A stretch of DNA of 64,000 bases from Bog-473 sp963726135 (GCA_963726135.1 CAVSBE010000002.1:321131-385130), one strand, 5' to 3'; shown: positions 1-8,855, numbered from the stretch's first letter. Notes: a model not told the origin generated them from the sequence alone. Translations and numbers: made by a program.

Positions 1-86
1 CGAAGGACACCCTGCACATCTTGTTGAAGTACCAGGCCGACATCGAGCGGGCGACGAAGGAGCTGCTGTCGGCCGCGTCCGGCTGA
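1..86 (+). CDS. C-terminal end of a probable MoxR-type AAA+ ATPase (partial)
   Basis: Only the last 28 codons are present, read from position 3 and ending in TGA at 84-86. The tail (KDTLHILLKYQADIERATKELL) is short and helical. The assignment to a MoxR-family ATPase is inference from context: the next gene, ten bases on, is a CoxE-type VWA protein, and MoxR ATPases are usually paired with such proteins as chaperone-like complexes that insert metals or cofactors. No catalytic motif lies in the window. Confidence 0.45.
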   Translation, partial: KDTLHILLKYQADIERATKELLSAASG

Positions 87-95
87 GGCGTCCGC

Positions 96-1550
96 GTGCT
101 CGACCTCCTCTCCGGTTTCGTCACCGAGCTGCGCCGCTCCGGGCTGCCCGTCTCCCTGACCGAGCACCTCGACGCCGCCGAGGCGGTCAAGCACATCCCG
201 CTCGAGGATCGCGAGGCCTTGAAGTACGCCCTGGCCGCCACGCTGGTGAAGTCGTCCTCGCACTGGCGGGCTTTCGAGACGGCCTTCGAGGTGTTCTTCG
301 CCGTGCGGACCGGCGGCGCGTCGGATGCCGAGGGCGAGGAGCTGAGCGAGGAAGGCGCCGAGCAGGAGGGGGAGCAGGCCGGACAGGGCGGCGCGCAGGG
401 ACAGGGCCGCTCCTGGAAGGGAGGCGGTGCGGGGGAGGGGATGACGTCCGAAGAGATGGCCGAACTGCTCTTCAGATCGCTGCTGTCGGCCGACGCCGCG
501 CTCATGAACGCCGTGGCCCGCAACGCCGTCGACCGCTACGCCGGCATGGAGCCCGGACGCCCGGTCGGTGGGACCTACTACCTCTACCGCACGCTGCGGA
601 ACCTTGACCTCGACGGGGTGCTCGAGCGCCTCATGAGCCAAGCACAGGCGGGCGCCGCCGGCGGCTCCCTGACGGAGCTGGAGGAGCGACTGGCTGCGGA
701 CGAGTTCAAGGCGCGCATCGAGAAGTTCCGGCGCGCCGTGGAGACCGAGATCCGACGCCGTCTGGTGGAGGACCGCGGCGCCGAGGCCCTCGCCCGCTCC
801 GTGCGCAAGCCGCTGCCCGAGGACATCGACGTCATGCACGCCACCCGCGAGGAACTCGCAATGCTGCACCGGGTGCTCCACCCGCTGTCCCGCAAGCTGG
901 CCGTGCGTCTCGCCCGCAAGCGCCGGCACGGCCGCAAGGGCCCCCTTGACTTCCGGGCCACCATGCGGCGCTCGCTCTCGACCGGTGGCGTGCCGATCGA
1001 GCCGCGCTTCCGCCACCCCCGGCCCGCCAAACCGGAGATCTTCGTGGTCGCGGACATCTCGGGATCGGTGGCGAGCTTCGCCCGTTTCACGCTGCACCTG
1101 GTGTACGCCATTTCCTCGCAGTTCTCCAAAGTGCGCAGCTTCGTCTTCGTCGACGGGATCGATGAGGTGACGCGGTTCTTCGAGGGCGTCGTCGACCCCG
1201 CCGAGGCCGTGGCCCGCATCAACCTGGAGGCGGACGTCATCTGGGTGGACGGCCACTCCGACTACGGGCATGCGCTGACCGAGTTCCACCGGCGCTGGGG
1301 CGACCAGGTCACATCCCGCTCGAGCATCATGGTGCTCGGCGACGCACGCAACAACTACCACGCCTCGGGTTCCTGGGTGCTCGAGGACCTGCAGGCGAGG
1401 GCGCGTCACGTCTACTGGCTCAACCCCGAGCCGCGCGACTACTGGGGATCGGGTGACTCCATCGTGGGAGAGTACGCCGCACACTGCGACGACGTGGTGG
1501 AGTGCCGGACGCTGCGCCAGCTCGAACACTTCGTCGGAAACCTGGCGTGA
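96..1550 (+). CDS. VWA domain protein, CoxE family
   Basis: The 484-residue protein has a helical N-terminal half, an acidic and Gly/Gln-rich low-complexity linker (about residues 75-115), and a C-terminal von Willebrand A-like domain. The MIDAS-type motif is seen as VADISGSV near residue 320 (the D-x-S-x-S pattern), with a later conserved DGHSDYGHAL. CoxE-type proteins work with a MoxR AAA+ ATPase in maturing metal enzymes or in stress functions. The start is GTG at 96, ten bases after the preceding stop, and the end overlaps the next gene at GTGA, so the genes are an operon. The substrate enzyme cannot be told from this window. Confidence 0.85.
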   Translation: MLDLLSGFVTELRRSGLPVSLTEHLDAAEAVKHIPLEDREALKYALAATLVKSSSHWRAFETAFEVFFAVRTGGASDAEGEELSEEGAEQEGEQAGQGGAQGQGRSWKGGGAGEGMTSEEMAELLFRSLLSADAALMNAVARNAVDRYAGMEPGRPVGGTYYLYRTLRNLDLDGVLERLMSQAQAGAAGGSLTELEERLAADEFKARIEKFRRAVETEIRRRLVEDRGAEALARSVRKPLPEDIDVMHATREELAMLHRVLHPLSRKLAVRLARKRRHGRKGPLDFRATMRRSLSTGGVPIEPRFRHPRPAKPEIFVVADISGSVASFARFTLHLVYAISSQFSKVRSFVFVDGIDEVTRFFEGVVDPAEAVARINLEADVIWVDGHSDYGHALTEFHRRWGDQVTSRSSIMVLGDARNNYHASGSWVLEDLQARARHVYWLNPEPRDYWGSGDSIVGEYAAHCDDVVECRTLRQLEHFVGNLA

Positions 1551-2299
1551 GCGTGGACGAGGAGGGCGGGGAGGGCGGGGAGGCCGAGGATGGCGACGCC
1601 CCTTTGACGGCTGCCGGGGTGCTCCGCATCTTCCCGCCCGACGAGGGTGCGTCGCGGATCGTGCTGATCCGCCACGGTGAAGCCGAGTGCAACGTCAGCC
1701 GGGTTGTGGGCGGCCTCCAGGGGTGCACCGGCCTGACGGACCTCGGGCGCCGGCAGGTGGCCTACCTGGCCGACCGCCTCTATGAGAGCGGAGAACTGCG
1801 AGAAGCGACGGCGCTGTACTCGTCGGTCCTGCCCCGGGCAGTTGAGACGGCAGGGCGGCTGCGGCCGGTGGTGGGGCCGGGACCCAAGGCCGTGGGGCCC
1901 GTCATCGAGCGCTGCGACCTGTGCGAGCTGCACCCGGGCCAGTGCGACGGCATGGCCTGGACCGAGGTGATCGAGCGCTTCGGCGTGCCCGACTGGGACC
2001 GCGACCCGAGCCTGCCGATCGCACCGGACGGCGAGAGCTGGTCCGACTTCGTCGTGCGCGCCTCCGACGCCGTGCGTGGGATCGTCGGCAGGCACCCGGG
2101 GGAGCTGGTGGTGGCGGCGGTGCACGCCGGGGTGATCGAGGCGTGCATGATCGCGTTCTTAGGCGTGCCTCCCGAGATCTATCGGCGGGGCTGGGTGCGC
2201 ATCGTGCACGCGTCCATCACGGAGTGGGAGTGGGTTCCGGCGGAGGACCGCTGGATCCTGCTCCGATTCAACGACTCGTGCGGGGTGCCGCGGGACTGA
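1547..2299 (+). CDS. Histidine phosphatase family protein (phosphoglycerate-mutase-like)
   Basis: The phosphohistidine motif RHGE is seen in VLIRHGEAECN, with the conserved second-half histidine in VAAVHAGVIEA. The protein is about 250 residues, normal for the branch 1 histidine phosphatase superfamily. The acidic N-terminus before residue 30 is probably disordered. The GTG at 1547 overlaps the previous TGA as GTGA and is preferred over longer in-frame extensions. Members hydrolyse phosphomonoesters (sugar phosphates, phosphoglycerate, adenosylcobalamin phosphates), and the substrate is unknown here. It is co-transcribed with the CoxE-type gene. Confidence 0.85.
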   Translation: MSVDEEGGEGGEAEDGDAPLTAAGVLRIFPPDEGASRIVLIRHGEAECNVSRVVGGLQGCTGLTDLGRRQVAYLADRLYESGELREATALYSSVLPRAVETAGRLRPVVGPGPKAVGPVIERCDLCELHPGQCDGMAWTEVIERFGVPDWDRDPSLPIAPDGESWSDFVVRASDAVRGIVGRHPGELVVAAVHAGVIEACMIAFLGVPPEIYRRGWVRIVHASITEWEWVPAEDRWILLRFNDSCGVPRD

Positions 2300-2488
2300 G
2301 GATGGGCAGCTGCGTGGCGAGCGGCTGTGGGCCGAGCGGTGGCGTGCCCAGCGGTGGTGGGCCTTCTCCGTCAACTGTAAACATAACTGATTATAGTTCA
2401 TGGAGAGGCGGTGCGGTCCCAAGAGGTCGACACAATCAGCTCTTCGAGTTGGGCGCCTGCGTCCGGACCGAGCATGGCGGACGGTGCG

Positions 2489-2878
2489 CTACGAGCCGTC
2501 GAGCCAGTCCCGGGAGAGCCGTTCCGGTGCGCAGGCGAGCCAGGCGTCTTCGATCGCCTCGCGCAGCGGCTTCTTCGTGACAGCCTGCAACTGGACGAGG
2601 ACCGCTGCGTACCCGTCGAAGTGGGAGATGGTGAAGAAGCCCTTGGTGCCGGTGGCCAGGACGGCCTCCTTGTCGGCGAGGTCCGCCGTGCGCAGGGCGA
2701 GGATCGGGCCCCCCGGCGGCTCGGTGCCGCCGAAGCGCTTGATGTCGGCCTTGGAGAACGGCCGTTCCCAGGCGAACGCCGTGTCCGCGACGTACCAGGT
2801 TCGGTTGCCGAAGCGAGCGCCCTCGGTCACCTCTGGCAGCGCCGTGATCATGGCGATCGCGTCGTCGAACGTCACCAC
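2489..2878 (-). CDS. MmcQ/YjbR family protein
   Basis: The 129-residue protein has the family pattern: an N-terminal helix (DDAIAMITALPEVTEG), a G-N-x-T-W-Y strand, then repeated KADIKRFGG and GFFTISHFDGYAAVLVQL segments typical of the double-wing DNA-binding-like fold. The length matches the family. Function is poorly known. The start is GTG at 2878. It stands alone on the minus strand between the phosphatase and a degraded beta-lactamase-like gene. Confidence 0.8.
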   Translation of the reverse strand: MVTFDDAIAMITALPEVTEGARFGNRTWYVADTAFAWERPFSKADIKRFGGTEPPGGPILALRTADLADKEAVLATGTKGFFTISHFDGYAAVLVQLQAVTKKPLREAIEDAWLACAPERLSRDWLDGS

Positions 2879-2925
2879 GCAGGCACCCTACCGCTAGCGT
2901 CGCGGCCCTTGGCTCTCCGACCGCA

Positions 2926-3278
2926 TTGGCATCCGGGGTGACCGCCCGAGGACTCGACGCCACCGGGCTTGACCGGCTGCACGCACGGCTGGCTGCGCAC
3001 GCGGCCGCGACGTGCACACCGAGGTGCTCGGAGCCTTGTCGCTCGACGATTTGGCCCCACTGCCACGCGACGCCATCTTCAGGATCGCTTCGTTGTCCAA
3101 GCCCATCGCCTTGCCGTGGTGGTTCGGCTGGAACGGGGGCACCGGCACCGCCTGGTACTCGGACCCCGCACGCGGTCTGACCGGGATCCTGCTCACGACG
3201 AGAGCGATGACGTCGCCCGAGCCGCTGCGCCATGTCGTCGACTTCTGGGAGGCGGCCTACGGAGCGATCGCTGGCTGA
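2926..3278 (+). pseudogene. Gutted serine beta-lactamase/EstB-like gene (relic)
   Basis: From 3012 the frame reads a beta-lactamase-family N-terminal piece ending at the S-x-x-K motif (FRIASLSKPIA, near 3091-3111). Without a break it continues into what is normally the last part of the protein (WFGWNGGTGTAWYSDPARG ... TSPEPLRHVVDFWEAAY). The YxN motif and some 250 residues between are missing. A plausible N-terminal helix (GLDATGLDRLHARLAAHAAA) lies in another frame at 2940-3010, so there is an indel there as well. It cannot make an active enzyme. The family includes class C beta-lactamases, EstB esterases and DD-peptidases. Confidence 0.7.
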
Positions 3279-3341
3279 CCCAGGGCAACGCGTGCTCAGT
3301 GGGACTACGCTGATCGTTCCGGCGGAGAAGGGGACGAAACC

Positions 3342-3779
3342 ATGTACAACATTGTCGTCGTTGGCACCGATGGGTCTTCTACCGCCGACCAGGCCGTCCG
3401 GGCGGCCGCGGACATCGCGCGCTCGTGGGGCTCCGAGTTGCACATCGTCACGGCGGTCCGGGCACCGCGGCCCGGCATGGCCTCGGCGACCGGCGCTCCG
3501 CTGATCGACTCCGGCGCCGGGCAGGCCCTGGTCCAGGAGGCCGCAAAGGCGGTGGGCGAGAACGCCCTCGAGCAGTTCGGTGACGGCTTGAAGGTCGAGG
3601 CCCACGCAGCCCAGGGAAACCCGGACGACGTGATCCTCGACACCGCGGTCGAGGTCGGGGCCGACCTCATCGTCGTGGGCAGCAAGGGCATGCGCGGCGC
3701 GCGGCGCTACCTCGGCAGCGTGCCGAACTCCGTGGCCCACGGCGCGCACTGCGCGGTGCTGGTGGTGAAGACGGACTAG
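3342..3779 (+). CDS. Universal stress protein, UspA family
   Basis: This is a single 145-residue USP domain. The start IVVVGTDGS and the C-terminal ATP-binding signature G-x2-G-x9-G-S (GSKGMRGARRYLGSVPNS) are both visible, so it is probably the ATP-binding class. USP proteins respond to growth arrest and stress in the cytoplasm. A purine-rich ribosome site (GAAGGGGACG) precedes ATG 3342. It lies 60 bases after the beta-lactamase relic and 48 bases before a P-loop kinase gene on the same strand. Confidence 0.92.
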   Translation: MYNIVVVGTDGSSTADQAVRAAADIARSWGSELHIVTAVRAPRPGMASATGAPLIDSGAGQALVQEAAKAVGENALEQFGDGLKVEAHAAQGNPDDVILDTAVEVGADLIVVGSKGMRGARRYLGSVPNSVAHGAHCAVLVVKTD

Positions 3780-3826
3780 GCGGGCCGCCCGGAGACCGCG
3801 ACGACACTGCCGGGACGCCGCCGACG

Positions 3827-4396
3827 ATGCCCGGGGCCGATCGCAGTTACGTGGTCGTGTCGGGGCCGCCGGGCAGTGGCAAGTCAACCTTGGCGCCCAT
3901 GGTGGCGGGCGAGCTCGAGCTCCCCTTGCTCGCCAAGGACACCATCAAGGAGTCCTTGCTCGAACAGTTCCCTGCAGCTGACCTGGAGCGCTCGCGCCGC
4001 ATCGGCTTGGCCGCCATGGAGGCGCTGTTCGTACTCGCCGCCGAGTCGCCTGCCGGCGCGGTGCTCGAAGCCAACTTCCACCGTACGGTGGCGGAGCCGT
4101 CAATTCGGGCGCTGCCGGGACCGACGGTCGAGGTCTTCTGTCGCTGCGACCGGGAGGTTGCGCTCAGCCGGTATCGGGCGCGGGCTGCCCGGCGCGCCGC
4201 AGGCCACTTCGACGCCGATCGGTCCGACGGCGAGATCTGGCACGACGAGGTGACCCAGCCCGTCACAGGCGGTTGGCCCGTCGTCGAGGTCGACACCAAC
4301 GGACCGGTCGCGCTCGAGTGCGCTCCTGGTTCGACTCCGCGCCTTCCTGTCCTGATTGCCCCAGATTGCCGCCGACGTCAGGCCGAGGTCCGGTGA
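3827..4396 (+). CDS. Small P-loop (AAA-family) kinase, substrate unknown
   Basis: Walker A is GPPGSGKST near residue 13, followed by KDTIKESLLE and an Arg-rich lid (RYRARAARRAAGHFDADR), as in chloramphenicol phosphotransferase-like and adenylate-kinase-like small kinases. The substrate is not evident. The last 25 residues (after DTNGPV) do not look like the family and run into the convergent GNAT gene with a 19-base overlap. In the neighbouring frame the end would read ...ALLVRLRAFLS then stop at about 4353-4355, so a single-base error near 4310 is possible. Confidence 0.75.
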   Translation: MPGADRSYVVVSGPPGSGKSTLAPMVAGELELPLLAKDTIKESLLEQFPAADLERSRRIGLAAMEALFVLAAESPAGAVLEANFHRTVAEPSIRALPGPTVEVFCRCDREVALSRYRARAARRAAGHFDADRSDGEIWHDEVTQPVTGGWPVVEVDTNGPVALECAPGSTPRLPVLIAPDCRRRQAEVR

Positions 4397-4848
4397 TCGT
4401 CCGGCTCGTAGGCCAGAAGGTCCGATGTCTCCACGAACGCCGTGCGGCGCCAGAACGGGAGCGACCGCTCGTTCGGGTGCACGAGGACGCGCTCGAGCTC
4501 ACGCTGTGTGGCGGTCTCCAGCAGGGTGGTGACGAGCTGTGTCCCGACGCCGGAGAGCCGGTGATCGGGGAGGACGTACAGGTTGCCGAGGTAGCCCCAA
4601 CAGCTCGTCGGTCGGCCCGGCCTCGGCATGCGCTCGACCGTCAGCAGGTTGACCATGCCGACGGGGTGACTCTGCTGGTCGGCGATCCAGAAGGTCCGGT
4701 GTCCCACTTCTCCGGCCAGCCACGCGGCGAACGCCGCCGCGAACTGAGGGTCCTCGGCCGCTGCACCCTGCTCGGTGGTCCAGGAGTGCCGGAGCTGGGC
4801 CAAGGCCGTGACGTCATCCCTCGTGGCAATTCGTGCGACTGTCTCCAT
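4378..4848 (-). CDS. GNAT family N-acetyltransferase
   Basis: The 156-residue protein shows the GNAT fold. Motif A, which binds acetyl-CoA, is LYVLPDHRLSGVGTQLVTTLLE (R/Q-x2-G-x-G/A pattern), preceded by the strand WGYLGNL and followed by the strand LERVLVHPNERSLPFWRR. The acceptor is unknown. The start is ATG at 4848. It converges with the upstream P-loop kinase, overlapping it by 19 bases. Confidence 0.85.
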   Translation of the reverse strand: METVARIATRDDVTALAQLRHSWTTEQGAAAEDPQFAAAFAAWLAGEVGHRTFWIADQQSHPVGMVNLLTVERMPRPGRPTSCWGYLGNLYVLPDHRLSGVGTQLVTTLLETATQRELERVLVHPNERSLPFWRRTAFVETSDLLAYEPDDHRTSA

Positions 4849-4964
4849 GGGGCTCCTCGGCGGGCTTCTCGGTCAATGACACACGCACCCCGGACGCCGG
4901 GCAAGTGGCACCGAGCACGTGGTGGCGGACATGGGTACGCTCCGCAAGGACACAGAGACCCGAG

Positions 4965-5510
4965 ATGCTCCTTGTTCTGGTCACCGGTCTGCAGGCGACC
5001 GGCAAGTCAACCATGGCCGCTGTCGCCGCGCGCGAGCTGGGCGCTCCGTCATTGGGCCACGACTGGGCCATGAGCGGCCTCCGGCCCTATCCGGAGATCC
5101 AGCGGGCCCTCAATGCGATGCAGCCACCGGGGCATCGGGCGGTCGGCTGGTCGCTCCTGTGGGCCCTGGCGCGTTCGCAGCTGCGCATGGGCTCCTCGGT
5201 CGTGCTCGACGGCGTGGCGCGCCCGCCCGAAGTCGAGAGCACCCGCCTGGTGGCGCTCGATGAGGGAGCGGACTGCCTCGTCGTCATGACCACCTGCGCC
5301 GACGTGGATGCGCATCGCGCCCGCGTCGAGGGCCGCCGGCGTCACATCCCGAACTGGTACGAGCTCGACTGGGATCACGTCAGCTCGGCCCGGTCGTCGT
5401 GGATCGTCCCGAACAGTGTCCATCTGGTCCTCGAGGCGACGGACCGTGTGGAGGCCAACGCAGCCCGTCTGCGCAGCGTCATCGCGGCGACCGCTCCCGC
5501 AACGCAATGA
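4965..5510 (+). CDS. Small P-loop kinase, AAA family
   Basis: ATG 4965 gives MLLVLVTGLQATGKSTMAAV, with a Walker A (GLQATGKST) at residues 8-16. Longer in-frame extensions back to 4833 were rejected because they overlap the promoter side of the divergent GNAT gene and are not protein-like. VVLDGVARPPEVE and RRRHIPNWYELDWDHV resemble the lid and substrate region of zeta-toxin-like and aminoglycoside-kinase-like small kinases. The substrate is unknown. The 3' end overlaps the convergent GNAT gene by 32 bases. Confidence 0.8.
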   Translation: MLLVLVTGLQATGKSTMAAVAARELGAPSLGHDWAMSGLRPYPEIQRALNAMQPPGHRAVGWSLLWALARSQLRMGSSVVLDGVARPPEVESTRLVALDEGADCLVVMTTCADVDAHRARVEGRRRHIPNWYELDWDHVSSARSSWIVPNSVHLVLEATDRVEANAARLRSVIAATAPATQ

Positions 5511-5892
5511 CTCCGGCCTCGGTGGCGGAGAAGCCGCACGATTCGAGGTAGAAGCCACGCAGCTGCTCGTCGAAATCGACGTGGAGCCACTCGCAGCCGG
5601 CGGACCGGCTCTGCCGCGCGGCCACCTCGATCAGCCGGGTGCCGATGCCCCTCCGGCGCGCCCCGTTCGAGACGAGGGTGTCGATGACGAACGCGTGGGC
5701 GCCACCGTCCCAGGCGACGTTCACGAAGCCGATCAGGCGCCCTGCGTCGGTGGCGCAGGCCCAACCCAGGCTGTGTCGCTCGACCTGGGCGCGCCAGTCG
5801 ATGTCGAGCGGGCCGTGGCCGAATCCCTCGGCATGGAGGGCGTTGAGGTCCGCGTTGGCGAATGGGGCCCGCCACCCGTAGTGCACGGTCAT
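5479..5892 (-). CDS. GNAT family N-acetyltransferase
   Basis: The 137-residue GNAT has the acetyl-CoA motif RRRGIGTRLIEVAA (Q/R-x2-G-x-G) and the motif B segment CEWLHVDFDEQLRGFYLESCGF, where FY..CGF is the usual helix and strand. The substrate is not known. The start is ATG at 5892. It lies downstream of the DUF1906 gene on the same strand, separated by 72 bases. Confidence 0.88.
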   Translation of the reverse strand: MTVHYGWRAPFANADLNALHAEGFGHGPLDIDWRAQVERHSLGWACATDAGRLIGFVNVAWDGGAHAFVIDTLVSNGARRRGIGTRLIEVAARQSRSAGCEWLHVDFDEQLRGFYLESCGFSATEAGVIALRERSPR

Positions 5893-5964
5893 GGGTGAGA
5901 ACCTAGGACAGCACCCTCCCCTTCGGCAGCAATGGATCTCGAACCCGGTGCGGGCCCGAGGGAG

Positions 5965-7500
5965 CTAGCAGGCGTAGTCCTCGTCGTAGTGAGCGCTGAA
6001 GTACTGCACGATCTGGGGCGGTCCGGGCAACTGGGCGCCGTGGTTGGTCACCCAGTTCTGGTAATCAGCGCAGGAGCCAGGCCCGCTCGGCGACGCGAGG
6101 TAGTCGGCCATCCAGTAGGGGACCGAAGGCGTGTAGTCACCCACGATGGTGTTCCAGACGCTCGGGCTGGCGTAGATGCCGACGTCGGCAATGCCCTCGG
6201 ACTCGTGGAGGGCGTTGAGGGCGCCCTGGACGAATTGCGCGTTCTCAGTCAGATTGGCCGACCAGTTGGCGCTGGCCGTCTCCACGTCGAGCCACCACGG
6301 AATGGTGGTCGATCCGGCACCCGCATTCTGCGCATCCGTGTAGGCGGCGACACCCGCCTGATAGCCGGCGTTGCAGGAGACGTCGCCGTTGCATCCCGGC
6401 TCGGCGGTGGTCGAGGTGCTGTAGGTCAGATACGTGTAGAGGTTCAAGCCGCCGCCGGCCCACGCAGCTTCCTGGGCGAGGCACGGGTTGGCGTACTGCC
6501 CAGGCGTCGTGTCCGACGCGCCGTCCACCTGCACGATGCCGATCGCATGAGCCCCGGTCGGGAAGCTCGAGCACTGGTAGTTACTGATGTCGTACCCATA
6601 GGACCCCGACGGGAAGGTCCCGCCGACGAACGACCCGGTGCCGGGTGTCTCGGCCATCCCGACGATCGGGCGGTTGAGCGGAGAGGGCGCGGAGCCGAAG
6701 TAGCTCGCTTGGCCGAAATTGGAGACGAGGCCCGAGGTGTCGGTGAACCAGTAGCCGCTCCCCGTGGGCGTGGCCGCTGCCGCCGCGATCGGGTTCTTGA
6801 GGGGCAGGCCGCCCAGCGAGCCGTAGAAGGGTGCGGTACCGAAGCTGAAGATGCCTCCGTCGGAGGCCACGAGGAAATAGCCCGCCCCCGCCGGCCCCGT
6901 GAGCATGCCGATGATCGGCTTGTTCAGCACGAGGCTGCCCGTGCTGCCGTGGAACTGCGCGTCGCCGTAGGAGAAGATCCCGCCGTCGGATGCGACCAGC
7001 CAATAACCGTTGCCGCTGGCCATGGCGGCCATCCCGACCACGGGCTTGTTGAGCCTCATGCTCCCGGTGCTCCCGTAGAACTGGGCGTCGCCGTAGGAGA
7101 AGATGCCGCCGTCCGTGGCCACCAGCCAGTAGCCCTTGCCGTCGGGTGTCGACGCCATGCCGACGATCGGCTTGTTGAGCACCATGCTGCCGGTGCTCCC
7201 GTAGAACTGGGCGTCGCCGTAGGAGAAGATGCCGCCGTCGGCGGCCACCAGCCAGTACCCCTTGCCGTCCGGTGTGCCGGCCATACCGACGATGGACTTG
7301 TTGAGCACCATCGCTCCCGTCGACCCGTAGAACGGTGCGCCGCCGAAGCTGAAGATCCCGCCGTCCGACGCCACCAACCAGTACGCCGGAGTGGACGTGC
7401 TGGCGCTCGCCGGTGGCGCGCCGGTGCTGACGGCCGCGCCGAGCACGGCGAACAGCGGCAGTGCCGTCACCAGCACCGCGAGGACGAGGCGGCGGATCAA
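5965..7500 (-). CDS. Secreted DUF1906 (glycoside-hydrolase-like) protein with N-terminal 42-residue repeats
   Basis: The start is chosen at TTG 7500, whose last two bases overlap the aroG stop (TTGA). It gives a short basic start, IRRLVLAVLVTALPLFAVLGAAV, which is a signal peptide. Then come about six 42-residue repeats of the type YWLVASDGGIFSYGDAQF, probably blades of a propeller-like surface domain. The C-terminal 230 residues (from GYDISNYQCSSFP) resemble the DUF1906/GH25-like TIM-barrel of the Rv2525c type, with WWLDVETAS and PYWMADY. It is probably exported and acts at the cell wall. An alternative ORF start at 7629 lies inside aroG and is rejected. Confidence 0.8.
   Translation of the reverse strand: MIRRLVLAVLVTALPLFAVLGAAVSTGAPPASASTSTPAYWLVASDGGIFSFGGAPFYGSTGAMVLNKSIVGMAGTPDGKGYWLVAADGGIFSYGDAQFYGSTGSMVLNKPIVGMASTPDGKGYWLVATDGGIFSYGDAQFYGSTGSMRLNKPVVGMAAMASGNGYWLVASDGGIFSYGDAQFHGSTGSLVLNKPIIGMLTGPAGAGYFLVASDGGIFSFGTAPFYGSLGGLPLKNPIAAAAATPTGSGYWFTDTSGLVSNFGQASYFGSAPSPLNRPIVGMAETPGTGSFVGGTFPSGSYGYDISNYQCSSFPTGAHAIGIVQVDGASDTTPGQYANPCLAQEAAWAGGGLNLYTYLTYSTSTTAEPGCNGDVSCNAGYQAGVAAYTDAQNAGAGSTTIPWWLDVETASANWSANLTENAQFVQGALNALHESEGIADVGIYASPSVWNTIVGDYTPSVPYWMADYLASPSGPGSCADYQNWVTNHGAQLPGPPQIVQYFSAHYDEDYAC
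6645..7387 (-). repeat. Tandem 126-bp coding repeats in the DUF1906 gene
   Basis: Six 126-bp units encode 42 residues each. The core is Y-W-L-V-A-S/T/A-D-G-G-I-F-S-Y/F-G-D/G-A-Q/P-F-Y-G-S-T-G followed by NKPIVGMA. Units two to four are very similar at DNA level, for example the plus-strand text gaagatgccgccgtc recurs. The last two units are degraded (YWFTDTSGLVSNFG). This implies fairly recent internal duplication. Confidence 0.85.
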
Positions 7501-8855
7501 CTTCTGAGGAATTCCGCCACGCGGAACGCTAGGTCGAGCGACTGGCGAGCGTTGAGTCGCGGGTCGCACGTCGTCGTGTAGCGCGCGCCGAGATCGCCCT
7601 CGAGGACCTCCTCGGCGCCCCCCAGACACTCGGTCACATCGTCGCCCGTCAGCTCCACGTGCACCCCGCCCGGCCAGCTCCCCTCGTTGCGGTGCACGTC
7701 GAAGAAGGACCGCAGCTCGGCGATGATGTCATCGAACCGGCGGGTCTTGTGGCCGCCTTCGCTGGTGAACGTGTTCCCGTGCATGGGGTCGCAGACCCAC
7801 ACGACCGGATGGCCCTCTGCCTCGACCGCCCGCACGATCGGCGGCAGCAGCGCCCCGATACTGCCGGCCCCGAGCCTGGTGATGAGGGTGAGCCGGCCCG
7901 GGAGGCGGCCGGGGTTCAGGCGCTCGCAGATCGCCACGATCTCCTCGGGGGTGCAGGTTGGTCCGACCTTGGCCCCGACCGGGTTGTTGACGCCCGAGAG
8001 GAATTCGAGGTGGGCGCCGTCGAGCTGGCGCGTACGGTCGCCCACCCAGAGCATGTGGGCCGAGCAGTCGTACCAGTCGCCGGTGAGGGAGTCCACGCGG
8101 GTCAGGCACTCCTCGTAGGGGAGGATCAGCGCCTCGTGACTGGTCCAGAAGTCGACCTCGTGCAGACCCTCTTCGGCCCCGAGGTCGATACCGCAGGCGG
8201 ACATGAAGCGTAGGGCGCGGTCGATCTCCGAGGCGATCCGCTCGTAGCGCTGCCCTTCGGCCGACGACGCGACGAACTGCTGGTTCCACAGGTGCACCTG
8301 CGACAGGTCGGCGAAGCCGCCCTTCGTGAAGGCACGCAGCAGGTTCAGTGTCGAAGCCGACTGCTGGTATGCGGCCACCAGTCGCTCGGGGTCGGGCTTG
8401 CGCGCTTCGACCTCGAACGCCTCGTCGTTGACCATGTGGCCGCGGAACGACTGCAGCTCCAGGTCGCCGACGCGCTCGGTGCCGGACGAGCGCGGTTTGG
8501 CGAACTGCCCGGCGATGCGGCCCACCTTCACGACCGGCACGCCCGCCGCGTAGGTCAGGGCCACCGCCATCTGCAGGATGATCTTGAGCTTGTCCCGGAT
8601 GGAGTCCGCGGTGAACTCGGCGAACGACTCGGCGCAGTCACCGGCCTGGAGCAGGAATGCGTTGCCGTTGGCCACGGCGGCCAGCTGGGCGGTGAGGTGG
8701 CGCGCCTCGCCGGCGAAGACGAGCGGAGGGAGCGTCGTCAGGCGGGCCTCCGCTTTCTTGAGGGCGTCCGCGTCCGGCCACTCCGGCTGCTGCGCGGCGG
8801 GGAGCCGCCGCCAGGACGCGGGAGTCCAAGAGGAGGTATCGGGGTGGCTCGTCAC
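7497..8855 (-). CDS. aroG: Class II 3-deoxy-D-arabino-heptulosonate-7-phosphate synthase
   Basis: The 452-residue protein is a plant-type (class II) DAHP synthase, condensing phosphoenolpyruvate and erythrose 4-phosphate in the first step of the shikimate pathway. Diagnostic stretches are LLQAGDCAESFAEF, RIAGQFAKPRSS, GDRTRQLDGAHLEFLSGV, VGPTCTPEEIV and VWVCDPMHGNTF. The length matches the M. tuberculosis type enzyme. The start is ATG at 8855, divergent from the LLM gene with a 32-base gap. Its stop is shared with the TTG start of the DUF1906 gene. Confidence 0.95.
   Translation of the reverse strand: MTSHPDTSSWTPASWRRLPAAQQPEWPDADALKKAEARLTTLPPLVFAGEARHLTAQLAAVANGNAFLLQAGDCAESFAEFTADSIRDKLKIILQMAVALTYAAGVPVVKVGRIAGQFAKPRSSGTERVGDLELQSFRGHMVNDEAFEVEARKPDPERLVAAYQQSASTLNLLRAFTKGGFADLSQVHLWNQQFVASSAEGQRYERIASEIDRALRFMSACGIDLGAEEGLHEVDFWTSHEALILPYEECLTRVDSLTGDWYDCSAHMLWVGDRTRQLDGAHLEFLSGVNNPVGAKVGPTCTPEEIVAICERLNPGRLPGRLTLITRLGAGSIGALLPPIVRAVEAEGHPVVWVCDPMHGNTFTSEGGHKTRRFDDIIAELRSFFDVHRNEGSWPGGVHVELTGDDVTECLGGAEEVLEGDLGARYTTTCDPRLNARQSLDLAFRVAEFLRS

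Noticed and set aside
5932..7581. Long plus-strand ORF opposite the DUF1906 gene
   Set aside because: It mirrors the repetitive codons of the real gene on the minus strand and has no start signal or domain.
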